This document shows positions 22,494-33,875 of a stretch of DNA of 64,000 nucleotides, in pieces. Both the position numbers and the translations under genes were made by a program. The stretch comes from Puccinia triticina (lineage: Eukaryota; Basidiomycota; Pucciniomycetes; Pucciniales; Pucciniaceae). Position 1 is the first letter of the stretch. Each line of letters opens with the position of its first letter. Where the stretch lies: NCBI RefSeq assembly GCF_026914185.1, contig NC_070569.1, forward strand, positions 5,952,001-6,016,000. The letters run 5' to 3'. A model generated the notes under the pieces. It was given only the letters and a program-made list of their open reading frames with translations. It was not told the DNA's origin and did no database searches.

Positions 22494-22966
22494 TGTTGGA
22501 ATCTATGCGGAATCCTACGGTCACATACGGTATGCGCGCTGCGTAGCACATTTCTAGTCGGACTCGAATAATGACGTCACGAGTGCCAATGCTTCAAATC
22601 AAGAGTGGTGTTGACCATATCACCACAAATCCAGTTTACCACTTCTCTCTTTTCCTTCCTGATCTTGACACCATCTCTTAAACCCGCAAGACTCATCAGT
22701 TTCTCAACTTCATCTGCGGGCTCTTGTTGAGGTCATCGGTCTAGGCGGTTATTTCATAGGTTCTTATCTTTCCTTTTTATTCTAACCCTGTTGACCGTGA
22801 ATGTTTTCTAATCACTCTTATTTTATTAGCCATAAAAGGTCCTAGTGTGTGGTGGTAGTTCTGTCAAACATTGTTCCTGTTTCTTTTAGGTAAAAATTAT
22901 TCTCATTGTATTTCTTTACTTTGTTATTTTTACTGAAATCAGTTTCTTTTAGCCTGAAAATTCTCA
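22494..22966 (+). repeat. Copia 5' LTR (473 bp)
   Basis: Differs from the 3' LTR by eight transitions and one 18-bp indel. Seven of the eight transitions are at CpG sites (CG against TG or CA). The sequence following the LTR (CGTTATCAGTACGGTAGC) is the expected primer-binding position, but I could not assign a tRNA. Confidence 0.9.
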
Positions 22967-23007
22967 CGTTATCAGTACGGTAGCAACGAAACAGGAACCA
23001 ACCACAA

Positions 23008-26000
23008 ATGTCGGACGTTGACGTCGAGGACAAATCAAGCCGATTGTCGATCGGCAAACTCGATGATATCAACTTTCCGTCGTGGTCAGTACAAATGAGA
23101 ACGTATCTGAAAAGTAAAGACCTTTGGGAGGTTATTACTGGGGAAGGCTCTACCGCTCCGAGTAAAAAGAAAATCAAGACGACTGCGAATATCATCATCA
23201 GTCATCTCAGCGAAATAGCGTTGCAAGCCGTCGTTACAATTGAAAATGAAGATAATCCGAGCAAAATTTGGGATGCTATAGTCGAACAATATGCGTCATC
23301 CTCGGTCAATAACAAAGCTCGAATCTGGCTCAAATTCATGCGATATGAATACGGCGGCAACCTCAAGGACTATCTCTTGGATTGCCAAAAGATGATTAGG
23401 GAATTCGCCATCGTTCAACTTGGCATTCCTGATGATATTATTTCGATTTCAGTGTTGGCTAAACTCACGAAAGAATACTGGAACGTCGTCGACAACCTCA
23501 TTATGAACGAGTCAATCATTTTCTTCCCTAGTCGAACCCTTATGAAGCTTCAGGAGCTAATCTACATGAAAGAAACCCGGGTCGTTGCTACTACGTCCAA
23601 GTCGGTTGAGAAAGATACGGCCACTGCATATAAATCTGAAGCCGAGAAAGAAAAGAGACCAAAACCGGCGAATCCATGTTCTCCCGGCAAACACAATCCT
23701 TTGGCGTTTCATCCAGCGTGGCGTTGTTTCAAATTATCGGCTGAACAACGAGAATCTTTACGACCGACAGGAAGTCCCGAGGCCCATTGCGTTTCAGCCG
23801 AAGTTTCAGGCGATGATTCCGATATGGTCCTTGTCTCAGCGGAAGCTGCCTCTAACAAAGCCTCTGACATCATTGAAGCTTTGGCCTTCATCGTCAACTC
23901 GTCGGGTATTGGATCAACCCCTGTTCTCGACTCGGGCGCCTCCCACCATATGGTCAACGACCTATCTATCTTTACTAAAACTAAAGACATTAATATTAAC
24001 ATCTACACCGGTAACCAATCTCATCAAGTTTCTGCAACTGCGATTGGTGATGTAGTTATGCTAGACGATACTGGAGCGCGTATCAAGCTCAATAACGTAT
24101 TATACGCTCCTAATCTTCACAGACATTTAATCTCTATGAGTCGTCTGTTTACCAAAATTACTTCTCTCTCGAAGAGTTCGGACTCTTTTAAAGTTAGTTT
24201 CGACAATAGTTATAACCTATCCGGCAAAATTGTCAACAACATCTTAGAACTTTCCAATTCCTTTGAAATGAAGCCCTCCGTTTCCTCGTACCACTCAGCG
24301 CACAAATCTGTGGATTGGCACGCCAGATTTGGACATCCAAGCTTTTCTTATCTGATCAAGCGCGTTGTCTCCAGTTGTGAAGAAATCGACTGCGAGACGT
24401 GTAAAATGTGCAAGGGGGTCAAAAAGCCTTTCACGGGAAAATTTTCGCCCACCAGCGCTGTTCTTGAAGCCGTCCACCTTGACTTGGTTGGACCTTTTCA
24501 AACTCGTTCTGCTGGTGGTGCGCAGTACTTTCTGAGTATCGTCGACCAGCATTCTGGTTTTAAATCCGTGAAGCTGTTGAAACACAAATCAGAAACTCTG
24601 AACAAGTTTGAGGAGTTCGTGTTGTGGGCTGAAAACCATACTGGTCTGACTATTAAGAGGGTCATCTCTGACAATGGGGGAGAGTTTAAAAGTGTCTTCT
24701 TCGAAGATTTCTGCCGAAATCGGGGTATCAGTCAACACTTTGCTCCGGCTTATACTCCAGAAAACAACAGCATGGCCAAACGTTCCAACAGAGCTATCCT
24801 AGACAAAGCTCGTTGTCTATTTGCGCAAGCAAATCTGTCCCCTCGCTACTGGGCCGAAGCAGTCGTAACAGCTACGGACTTGTGTAATCTTCTGCCGTCA
24901 AGTACAAGAGAGTTTGCGATCCCTTACGCGACTTTCTTCAAAAAGGATTTTGAAATCTCAAAGCTTCGGTCATTTGGTTGTCTAGCCTACTTGCTCATTC
25001 CGGAGCCTTTACGGTCAAATAAAATGTCTCCGCGCTCAGAAAAGGCAATCTTCCCTGGCTATGCAAACGACTTTACAACCTACCGGTTTATCAGAATTGA
25101 ATCTAAGACTTTCTGTACCAGTAGAAATGTGACGTTTGATGAAAAAGTTTTCCCTTCTCTGGCGAACGAGAGCTTAGATCAATCAAGCTTCTACTTTAAC
25201 CCATTTGAAGTAATTCCGGACGTCGACAATGAAGATGAAGAGTCTTTCCGACCGTATCCAAATCATGAGCAAGTAAATGATCATATTCTTGATGAACCTC
25301 TACGTCCAGCGAACGAGATAATTGGGGATGTTTCTTCTGAGAATGTGTTATCTCATCGTTGGAGGGGGGCACCGGAAAATTTCAACGCTGTTTCTTCCGA
25401 CAATGATACGTTAACGTATGACCAAGTCATGAGTCGTGCTGACAAAGAAAAATGGATGTTATCACTCTATAAGGAGAAGTCTAACATGGAGAGCTATGAT
25501 GTTTGGGGTGTTATCGACAAGACTCATACCAACAAACCGTTGAATTGTACTTGGGTTTTTAAGATCAAACCCAAATCTTCAAATCAAGCAGAAGAATATA
25601 AATCTAGACTCTGCGTACAAGGTTTTCGGGAAGTCTTTGGCAAGGACTATTGTTTCACGTTTGCTCCTACCAGAAAACTTGTCTCCTTACGATTACTCAT
25701 CACGTTCTCTCTTCAAAATAATTTCCAGTTCCATCAAATTAATGTTAAATGCGCCTTTTTGAATGCCCCTATCCAAGAAAGAATTACCCTTAATCCACCT
25801 CCGGGTATCGATGTACCATCCGGCAAAATTCTTCTGCTTAAAAAAGCGCTTTATGGATTAAAACAAGCTCCTAAAGAGTGGCATCTAACCCTCTCTTCGT
25901 GGTTGTTATCTGTTGGTTTTACCCGTAGCTATGCCGAACCGTGTGTTTTTTGGTCGTCAAATACTTGGCTTTACGTTCATGTTGATGATATAGCAATCTT

Positions 26001-26949
26001 CAGTCCAGAACCAGAAATCTTCAAAAATCTTATTCACACAAGATTCAAGATAAAAGATCTTGGCAGTGCTAAACATTTACTCGGCATGAAGGTCACTCAA
26101 TCCTCAGAATCAGTACACCTCACTCAAACGCACTAAATTGAAGAAACACTATCGAAGTATAATTGTCAAAACTTGATTCCTCTCGCTACACCTATGAAGT
26201 CTGGCTCTCACTTAGTCAAAGCTTCAAAGTCTGAGATTGAACAACTTGAGAATTTAAATGTGCACTATCGAGGATTAGTCGGAGCACTGAATTATCTCCG
26301 TGTTACAACTCGACCAGATATCACTTTTACGGTCGGCTGTCTTTTGCAATTTCTCAAAACTCCAGGAATTGTTCACTGGGAAGCTGCTGTACATTGCCTA
26401 CGTTATCTCAAAGGAACTAAAGATTTCGGCGTTACTCTTCGAAAAACGGCTTTGGGTCAATCTGATTTTGTTTCCTATGTTGATGCCAGCTGGGCTAGCT
26501 GTCCGATTACCGCCAAATCAACAACTGGATACTTAATTCTTTGGAACAACAATTTGATTTCTTGGCGTTCAAAGAAGCAAGCAACAATCTCGTTGTCGTC
26601 AACCGAAGCCGAATATATCGCCATCACTGAAGTGACAAAAGAACTTTTGTGGTTAAAAATGGTTTCCAATTCCGCTCTGAAAATTAAAATCACTCTACCT
26701 TTCAAAATCTACGAAGACAATCAAGGCGCCATAATGCTCGCAAATAACAAATCTAATCATTCAGTGTTTAAAACCAAACACATGAACCTGCGGTATCACT
26801 TTGTACGAGGAGAAATTATTGCGGAAACGATTACACTGGTTTTCAAACGCACTCATCTAATGTTAGCCGATTTTCTCACAAAATCAATAGGAAGAGCTTC
26901 AATTTTCAAAGCGCTCAGGGTTCTTCAAGCTGGTATGCCCCTCTCCTAG
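23008..26949 (+). pseudogene. Copia Gag-Pol polyprotein, one stop, dead catalytic sites
   Basis: One frame of 1314 codons with a single TAA at 26134-26136, between RT and RNase H. Order: Gag (DUF4219/UBN2-like, about 1-200), aspartic protease with VLDSGASHH (D about 307), GAG-pre-integrase HHCC (about 432-470), integrase core, RT, RNase H (DASWA, STEAEYIA, YEDNQGA). Two catalytic residues are lost. The integrase Glu, normally in a GVAERxN block, is Lys 591 (MAKRSN), a CpG to CpA change. The first RT Asp, normally in a DVKxAFLN block, is Asn 912 (INVKCAFLN). The VHVDDI box (about 990) is intact. No CCHC knuckle is recognisable after Gag. Confidence 0.9.
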
Positions 26950-26969
26950 CGGCTAGGTGCATGGGGGTG

Positions 26970-27460
26970 TGTTGGAATCTATGCGGAATCCTACGGTTAC
27001 ATACGGTATGCGCGCTGCGTAGCACGTTTCTAGTTGGACTCAAATAATGACGTCACAAGTGCCGATGCTTCAAATCGAGAGTGGTGTTGACCATATCACC
27101 ACAAATCCAGTTTACCACTTCTCTCTTTTCCTTCCTGATCTTGACACCATCTCTTAAACCCGCAAGACTCATCAGTTTCTCAACTTCATCTGCGGGCTCT
27201 TGTTGAGGTCATTGGTCTAGGCGGTTATTTCATAGGTTCTTATCTTTCCTTTTTATTCTAACCCTGTTGACCGTGAATGTTTTCTAATCACTCTTATTTT
27301 ATTAGCCATAAAAGGTCCTAGTGTGTGGTGGTAGTTCTGTCAAACATTGTTCTCATTTTTAACATTGTTCCTGTTTCTTTTAGGTAAAAATTATTCTCAT
27401 TGTATTTCTTTACTTTGTTATTTTTACTGAAATCAGTTTCTTTTAGCCTGAAAATTCTCA
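26970..27460 (+). repeat. Copia 3' LTR (491 bp)
   Basis: Same ends as the 5' LTR. Carries an extra 18 bp near 27349 made by a short local duplication of AACATTGTT. Confidence 0.9.
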
Positions 27461-28198
27461 GGTCTGTGATGAGATCATAGCTGATGTCCGTCCACAGCCC
27501 CGCCGGAATTGGCAGCGGCTCCAGTGTCCCAAATGACTGTTGTGTCAAGGCTTTAACCCGTTGGCAAGAATCACATCCATCCACGTATTGATTGACGAAC
27601 TTCTTCTGGCCGTTCCACACAAAACTCTGCCGGACCAGGGCAAGGGTGTGGGATCGGCCTGGGTGGCCCGCCGCTTTGCTGTCATGTTGGCTCTTCAATA
27701 TCTCCGTCCGCAGTGCTGGGTCCACTGGTACAGCTATCCGTCCTTTGTCGTACAAAATGCCATCTGCCTCCACGTAACTGTTCCCATTTCCCGTGAAGGT
27801 TCTCAAGGATTCCATCCATCTGGTCAGTTGTGCGTCGAGCGGAGTCAATTCCCTGATTCTGGTGATGAGCTCTGCATCCGCTCCTAGTACGTCAACCTCA
27901 AACCAATGCTCTGCGTCCGCCAATTCAATTGATTCGTCCTCAAACCAGGATTCAAACTCCGATATTTCCGCAAAGGCCCGCTGAGTAATGTTGTTGGGCT
28001 TCAACAGCTGCCCAAAGGTCAGTTTCTTGCCAGGGGCAGGGGCAAGATCCGGTCTTCTAGAAAGAGCATTGGGTTTTGTGGCTTGGCAGCCCGGGAAGAA
28101 GATGATTTCAAAATCAAAGCAACCCATGGTCTCCGCCCACCGCGCCTGTCTCTGAGTGATCTCCGTGGTGGTCATGAAGCTTTCCAGGTTCTGGTGAT
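27461..28198 (-). pseudogene. Ty3 RNase H end and integrase N-terminal zinc finger
   Basis: Minus-strand frame begins DHQNLESFMTTTEITQRQAR, the C-terminal end of the Ty3 RNase H, followed by ALSRRPD. The integrase zinc finger has H-x4-H (HPGRSH) and CDSC. It runs into the copia insertion at YDLITD. No stop is seen in this piece. The break at 28198 abuts a tRNA-like sequence. Confidence 0.85.
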
Positions 28199-28208
28199 CC
28201 CAGCATTA

Positions 28209-28240
<32 letters not shown>

Positions 28241-28248
28241 ACATTGCA
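28199..28248 (-). pseudogene. tRNA-like 5' half with box A (SINE relic?)
   Basis: The minus strand has a good box A, TAGCTCAATGGTTAGAGC, forming a perfect GCTC/GAGC D arm, then a CTCATTA loop-like stretch. No T arm or box B follows, because the Ty3 fragment begins there. It could be the head of a tRNA-derived SINE or a broken tRNA-Met gene. Confidence 0.4.
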
Positions 28249-28394
28249 TGGAAATGAATTTGAGGTGATGACACACATAATATGTGAGAGGTTGCAAACT
28301 AAGTGCATTTAACATTGGCATTGTGGTACACTGCAACTGATCCAGACAATCTACTCTCAATACACCAAGCCCCCGGTGGTGCTGGGCCAAGGGG

Positions 28395-28490
28395 GACTGG
28401 GGCCTAACTTATCTAAGTCCCGGAGGTGGAGGCGCAAACATGAGGGTCTTATGCGGTATTGGTGATTTAGGACTGAGAGAAATGGACCTC
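28395..28490. mobile_element. End of a hairpin-TIR Mutator-like element (relic)
   Basis: TCTAAGTCC, a GGAGGTGGAGGCGC block and then CTTATGCGGTATTGGTGATTTAGGA are the same blocks, in the same order, as the ends of the intact element 42749-43473. The hairpin is incomplete here. Confidence 0.5.
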
Positions 28491-28495
28491 AACCC

Positions 28496-28884
28496 TGGGT
28501 AGCTACGGTACGTTTATTGGTAACGTACCGATATTGTAACAGTTTCTCTCTTGTTACCGTTACCGTTAACCGTAATGGAAGTGCGTTACAATATTGCACA
28601 CCCCGGATTTTTGACATTTGACATCCGTTACAATATCTGCCCGCATGGAGGGGCAGATATTGCACTACATATGATCCAGAGGGGGCCATTTGCCCCTCCT
28701 TATCTTGTTAACCGGTGGTTAAGACATCTAACCCGAGTAACGCACCAACAAAATAAGGCCTGTTACAATACGGGCCCGGGGTGACAACTGGCTGTTACTA
28801 GTAGCGCTAACACCTGAGCGCAGTAGCGGCAAGTGTTACGCTACGCAGATAACGGCGGTTATTGTAGCGTATTGTAACTACCCA
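28496..28884. mobile_element. TIR element rich in GTTAC words
   Basis: GGGTAGCTACGGTACG at the left is a diverged inverse of the right end (GTATTGTAACTACCC). The interior is full of GTAAC/GTTAC palindromic words. No clear target duplication; MITE status is probable only. Confidence 0.45.
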
Positions 28885-29012
28885 CTGCTGCAATGGTGCA
28901 ACAAATGCAATATGTGTATTGTATAGGCATATACATTGTATTGTATTTATTTTTGAATACAAAATGTCTTGGTGTATTTGTATTGCATTGGTCACCCAAT
29001 ACAATACAATAC

Positions 29013-29890
29013 CACTGCAAGAAAAACTCTAGAAACTGCTTGCAGTTGAGATGCAGCAAGCTTCAACCAAGCTTCAGCTCAAGCTGGAGTCAAGCACACA
29101 AATTCCGTGCTGGTGCACCTTGAGTGTGTACCTTGTTCAGCACCTCAATGTTGAACATGCTGTAGTGCTCATGCAGTAGGCTGAGGCAAATGAGCACCCC
29201 TGAGCGCCCTTTTATTTTATTTTATTAAACAATCCATGCACCATTGAATCCAGCCGGAATAACATAATCAGGGTATGTACCCATGAAAGGGATATGTACA
29301 GATGAAAGAAATATGTACGCATGAAAGGGGAATGTGAGGAGGTGTATTAACACATAAAAGGGATATGTACACATGATGAAAGGGGTATGTATTCATGAAA
29401 GGGGTATTTATGCATGAAAGGGGTATGTGCAGTAAGGGGTATTTGCACACATGAAAGGGGTATGTGCAGTAAGGGGTATTTGCACACATGAAAGTGGTAT
29501 TTACACCTGAATGATAAAAGGGGTATTGAAAGGGATCTAAAAAACACAAAGGGGACAAGTAAACATGAAAGGGTCATGAACACATGATGAAAGGGGTATG
29601 GACACCACACATGAAAGGGGTATGTGCACATAAAGGGCTATGTACACATTATGAAAGGGGTGAATGCATACAAAAGGGATATATGCACATGAAAGGGGTT
29701 TGTGCACATGAAAGGGGGATTTGCACAGGTATCAACTCCTGTACTTAGTGTTTTGTACCTTAGACTCACTCTTGCATAAATTAGACAATGTGCATGGAAT
29801 CAACCAGTGCTTGATTCTTGCATAAGGCACAGCTTGCCTTGAGCTCTTGCATCTCAACTGCAAGCAGTTTCTAGAGTTTTTCTTGCAGTG
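29013..29890. mobile_element. CACTA-like non-autonomous element, 878 bp, TSD TAC
   Basis: Ends CACTGCAAGAAAAACTCTAG and its inverse, extended through CTGCTTGCAGTTGAGATGCA, closely resemble CACTA transposon ends. TAC is duplicated at 29010-29012 and 29891-29893. No transposase; the middle is a minisatellite. Confidence 0.85.
29277..29730 (+). repeat. ATGAAAGGGGTATGTGCACA minisatellite, about 20 units
   Basis: Degenerate tandem units of about 18-26 bp built on ATGAAAGGGGTATGT. They give false minus-strand frames rich in His, Pro and Phe. The array fills half of the CACTA-like element. Confidence 0.8.
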
Positions 29891-29957
29891 TACATTTCAA
29901 AAAAAAAAGTATTGACCAAGCCAATCCATAAAATAGTAAATTTGGGGTGGGCAATAC

Positions 29958-30527
29958 TAGAGATGGTTGTTTTGAATCCGGATACCCTCTTGTATTTGGG
30001 TATCTGAGGATTTTTTTGGCATTTCTAGACATCCGCATCTGTTGGCGGATACCCGCTGGCATGGAGCGGATACCTGCCCCTTAAACCTTGGCAATTGGGG
30101 AGGTGGCAGAGGTGATGCAACCTTGGTGACCAGAATGAATCCCTCCAGTCGCCGAGTATTTATCACCTCTGCAACCAGAAGTGAATCCTTCCGGTTGTTG
30201 AGGTTTTATTACCTCTGCGCCCAGATGCAGAGGTAGTACAACCTGGACGACCAGAAGGAGTCACTTCTGGTTGCATAGGTCATACAAACTTGGCTACTGG
30301 AGGGATTCCTTCCAGTTGCCAAGGTGGCATAACCTGTGCAACCGGAAGGAACCCCCTCTGGTTGCAGAGGTAAGACAACCTCAACAACCGGAAGGGGCGG
30401 TGGTTCCATTCCGGTCAAAGAGGTGGGCGGATGCGGCTGAAAAACACCCGGATATCCACTGGATTTTCCAAGGACCTCAGACATCCGCATCCGCTGGCAT
30501 GGAGCGGGTGCAAAGTGCCCATCTCTA
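29958..30527. mobile_element. hAT-type element, 570 bp, TSD GGCAATAC
   Basis: Ends TAGAGATGG and CCATCTCTA are inverted, and GGCAATAC is duplicated exactly at 29950-29957 and 30528-30535. Subterminal CGGATACCC/CGCTGGCATGGAGCGG blocks recur near both ends. The middle (30110-30420) is a tandem array of about five palindromic units of roughly 60 bp containing CCGGAAGGA/TCCTTCCGG-like inverse pairs. Confidence 0.85.
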
Positions 30528-30576
30528 GGCAATACATTGTATTGTATTGGATAAAAAATACAATACAAATACAATA

Positions 30577-30823
30577 GGGGGGTTCACGTTAGCCTGATTT
30601 TGGCTGCTTGTCACAGATGGTTTCAAATCTCATGCACGCTTCCTGCATAAACTTAAAAAAAATACTGCATAAGCATTCCCTTCAGCAAGGCCTTTACAGG
30701 GGAGGTCTTGCTGAGAACTCTATCTATTTTCTAGAATATCCTTGCATAGACCTGCATGAGCAGCCATCAATTTTTGGCAAGGTTTTTTGACTGATTTCAA
30801 AATCAGCCTAACGTGAACCCCCC
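30577..30823. mobile_element. TIR element ending in six G/C, 247 bp
   Basis: GGGGGGTTCACGTTAG at the left is inverted at the right (CTAACGTGAACCCCCC). It splits a region of ATACAATACAA words. No target duplication longer than 2 bp was visible. Confidence 0.6.
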
Positions 30824-30884
30824 TCATGTATATGCTATACAAAACAATACAATACATGCCATATACAAATACATGTATAGTATT

Positions 30885-31265
30885 TGTTGCACTGTTGCTG
30901 AGAGAAAAGGCCAAAAACACCAATTTTGACAAATGTTCCCATAGCTCCTTCACCTCCGAGGATTCCAACAGTTTTTTTGCATCAGATGAAATGTCAATAT
31001 CTTGTCTAATTTTAGATGTATTAATATTATCATCAGTCCTCCTGCCTTGCTTATAACGGCCCATCAATGATGGTGGATGATAAAAGCCAAGCTGGAGATT
31101 GTTAAAATGGCATTTTTAGTGCAAATCCATACACTTGCTGTGAGGAAAAAAAATGACCGGCATCCAGGACTCACAAGTGCTCTGACAGATGTGAGAAGGT
31201 CAAAAAGCCCCAGGATGCATGTGGTAACATCCACTTTTAGCTTTTCACTCCAAATCCTGAGGGAG
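30885..31265 (-). mobile_element. Interior fragment of the hairpin-TIR Mutator-like family
   Basis: Read on the same strand, this stretch (GGCCAAAAACACC..., AAAAGCCAAGC..., CATCCAGGACT...) matches the reverse complement of 42880-43410 in block order. It is a diverged internal copy without clear ends. Confidence 0.55.
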
Positions 31266-31893
31266 CCAGTTTGAAAAACAGTGATCTATTATCTGCTCTA
31301 GCCAGTTGTGTGTTTGTATGTGTTTACATTCAGATTTTTGTATTTTTGTGATCTTGCAAAAATTCCAGCGGGTCCAATTTTCAAGCTTTTCCTTTGAAAA
31401 CTTGATGAGGAGATTCACATAATCCTTGTCTACCTCTTACGTAGCCCAGGTTTGTAACTGCGGGGAGGTGGATGTGAAGGAGGTGTAGCCAACCAAAAGT
31501 CGACTACACCAAAACTGGCCAACCGTGACACGGTTGCAAGTCGGCATTAGACCTAGTCCCTCCTTCGGAGGGGTCGCTCCGCGACCAGGGCTGCCCGCCC
31601 CTGCAGAAGTAGGGACTTCAATCAGTTCGGCCTAGGCTGGCTGTGGACTTCGTTGGGACTCGGAGGAAGCCCAGCCATCGGACGAGTCCGACTCGACGAT
31701 TGAACACACCGGATTCCGGTACGACCACGCACTTCTAGAGCTGACCCCCGCTTCTGCTTTGTCCCCTCCTGTCCCGAGTGTCTGTCCATGTCTCATTGGA
31801 TGCCTTGACCTTAGCTCTTTTGGCAGCTTGACCTTATTCTCGATTCTCAGACTTTTTCACAAGCAGCTGCTGTACAAAGCGGTCCTTCTGGAG
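31266..31893. other. Repeat-like sequence with a GC-rich hairpin (31550-31612)
   Basis: No gene. TAGTCCCTCCTTCGGAGGGG and a second stem (GGTCGCTCCGCGACC) lead to TAGGGACTT at 31611, resembling the hairpin cassettes of the Mutator-like family. A further small palindrome (GGTGTAG...CTACACC) lies at 31480-31510. Confidence 0.4.
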
Positions 31894-32521
31894 CGAACTT
31901 AACACAAGTCCCTCCCTGTGCTCGCGGGGCGCGAGCACCCTCCCGCTTGCGGGAGGGACTTGTGCCTAATGTCCGATATTTGGCCTGAGGCTGCCCAGCC
32001 AAACATCTAAAAATTCCTTATATCCCCCATATCACCGTATACCCATTGGATTTCTTCACAGCCTCTGGCATCATTAGAATCAGATTTTCTTTCTACATAT
32101 TCTGGTGTGTTTAACACAACACCTACCCCCATCCCTTGAAAAAAAAATTGTTGTAAAAGCATGGCTTGCGAGGCCTTGCAAGGCTGAAACCGTGAGAAAG
32201 TGTCTGTACTTGACCTGCAAATGGCCCGGCGGGTCTGTCACATTGCTCAGAAAATGCCCTTACAAGAATGGCTGCTGAGCGGCCAGTTCTTGATGAATTT
32301 ACTTGAAAAAACATGTACAAGACAGCTGAGATCAAGGGCTAGACATGGCCAACTGGGATTTGGATTATGAGGTGATACCAAGTTGTAGAAGAGTTGTAAA
32401 CACAAAATCACACATTTTCATTGAAAAAACCCGTCAGCCTCAGGCCAAATATGGGACATTAGTCCTAAGCCTCTCCTTCGGAGACGCTTCGCGCCTCCTC
32501 GGAGAGGCTTAGTTAAGCTCG
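31894..32521. mobile_element. Mutator-like element with terminal hairpins, 628 bp, TSD CTTCTGGAG
   Basis: Ends CGAACTTAACACAAGTCC and the inverse of CGAGCTTAACTAAGCC are flanked by the 9-bp duplication CTTCTGGAG (31885-31893 and 32522-32530), the length typical of Mutator-like elements. Each end carries a large GC-rich hairpin (31906-31965 and 32470-32510), followed inward by the inverted block CTAATGTCC...ATTTGGCCTGAGGCTG. No transposase. Confidence 0.8.
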
Positions 32522-33096
32522 CTTCTGGAGTCTGTACCGAATGCAGGCTGGGATCTCTGGTCTGTGCGCGGGTGAGCCTGTGGGAAGCAGCTGTATGGAC
32601 ATACAGATACACACATATCCCCATGATTCCATTCCAGTTCTCGCTCGATCTCGAATTGCACTGCAGACTAGTACAGATTCAAACTTCACACCCACCAGAT
32701 GAACAATACAGTCGCTCGACACTGCGCCAGGTCCTTCCTGTTTGGCGGTTGGCAGCCTGGCTCGAGAGCGGTCCCAGCCCAGCAGGCCAGAGCAGCGCAG
32801 TGCTGATCGAGCATTGGGACACATGCATCTCACTCTGACAGTTGCTGACACAGCTTGACAAAGTGTACAACCTCTATCTCCACACGCGCAGGCCTGACTG
32901 GGAAACGAGCCCTCCTATTTCCAGCCGGGGAACGGATATAAAGCCAGATCAGCTTTGCCTTGTTCTTCTGCCCTCCTCTCTACGCACCTCCACACCACAA
33001 TACCCCCCCTAATATCCACCTTAATTTGTTCCACATCAGCCTGCACCTCTCCCACTCTCACTGCCCCTCTTCCGAGTTTCGAACCAAGCCGTCAAC
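32522..33096. other. Upstream region of the CFEM-like gene
   Basis: GC-balanced sequence, unlike the repeats on its left. From 32880 it is rich in C and T as in fungal 5' untranslated regions. The promoter of the next gene is most likely here. Confidence 0.5.
32937..32942 (+). promoter_or_regulatory. TATA box candidate
   Basis: TATAAA 155 bp before the start codon at 33097, followed by a pyrimidine-rich leader. The position suits a fungal promoter with a 5' leader of roughly 100 nt. Confidence 0.5.
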
Positions 33097-33875
33097 ATGT
33101 TCAACCCCACCTTGATCGCCACCCTGGTCGCTCTGCCTGCTATCTTCGCACAGAGCACCAACACCACCGCTGCCACCGGAACCAACAGCACTGCCGCGTC
33201 CTCTACCAACACTAATGCCCAGCCCAGCGACTCCACCGCGGCCTCCAGCTCAACTTTCACCCCCACCAACTTTACCCCGGCTACTGTTAGCGGAACCACT
33301 TGTGGCTCGGCCCAGCAGAACCTCAACCAGTGCATTGTACGTCCCTTTTTCTTCACATATCCCGACCGACTTCCTCCCAAACTAAACCGATTTGCTTCAT
33401 TTGCTCGTTGACAGACTAAAGTCGGCAAAGATATTTCCAGCTGTACCGACAACACGTGCTTGTGCCAGTAAGTCCCCGACTTTCTCTCTCGTTTAATCAA
33501 TCAGCACCACTGGCTAACTCCCGCCTCTCCAGGACCTACGCAAACATCGCCGCTTGCTACAATGGCTGCGCCGAGCTTGTTGACCAGGGTAAACAATACC
33601 AGGCCCAATCGACCCAATACTGCACGGTAGCTGGCGTCAAGCCCAACACGACTGCCACTGCTACTACACCCACCACCCCAACTCCCAACACTTCCACCAC
33701 TACGACCACCCCCAACACCACCCCTGTTCGCACTAACACGACTGCCAACCCTTCGTCGAACAACGCTGGCACATTTTCGGCGGCCAAGCCGGGAGCAGCT
33801 GCGCCTGGCGCCAAGGTCTCCACCGTTGGTCTCTTCGGCGTTTTGGCCTCCGGTATCATGGCCATGTGCCTCTAG
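33097..33875 (+). CDS. Secreted, GPI-type, CFEM-like cysteine-rich protein (3 exons, 211 aa)
   Basis: Exons 33097-33336, 33415-33467 and 33533-33875. Residues 1-18 form a signal peptide (LIATLVALPAIFA), followed by a Ser/Thr/Asn stretch likely to be glycosylated. Eight cysteines follow: C69, C79, C90, C95, C97, C106, C110, C128, including SCTDNTCLC. CFEM domains also have eight cysteines with an Asp near a CxC pair, and the count and that motif fit, but the first spacing (C-x9-C) is wider than usual. A Thr/Pro/Asn-rich stalk and a small-residue plus hydrophobic C-terminus (GLFGVLASGIMAMCL) predict a GPI anchor. CFEM proteins act at the cell surface in haem uptake or host interaction. Fits a cell-wall or secreted effector-like protein. 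Confidence 0.75.

Larger units (their letters stand above)
22494..27460 (+). mobile_element. Ty1/copia element, complete with LTRs, TSD GGTCT
   Basis: LTRs of 473 and 491 bp (TGTTGG...TCTCA) flank one polyprotein frame. The 5-bp GGTCT occurs at 22489-22493 and again at 27461-27465. Removing the element joins the disrupted Ty3 integrase exactly in frame (ITDL then PESHS), proving the nesting order. A G-rich run (26961-26969) precedes the 3' LTR as polypurine tract. Confidence 0.92.
21293..28198 (-). mobile_element. Ty3/gypsy chromovirus fragment, split by a copia element
   Basis: Minus-strand remains of a polyprotein run from the end of RNase H (28198) through the H2C2 zinc finger, integrase core and chromodomain (21428). 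A purine run AAAGGGGGTA (about 21294-21303 on the minus strand) just before a TGTTATGAGC start is a candidate polypurine tract and 3' LTR junction. Everything upstream of the RNase H end, including RT, protease, Gag and the 5' LTR, is missing at 28198. A complete Ty1/copia element sits inside the integrase. Confidence 0.8.

Noticed and set aside
22967..22990. Initiator-Met half-tRNA primer site for the copia element
   Set aside because: The sequence after the 5' LTR does not match an initiator tRNA anticodon region well enough to name it.
29268..29631. His/Pro/Phe-rich repeat protein on the minus strand
   Set aside because: Pure translation of the ATGAAAGGGG minisatellite; several frames are open at once.
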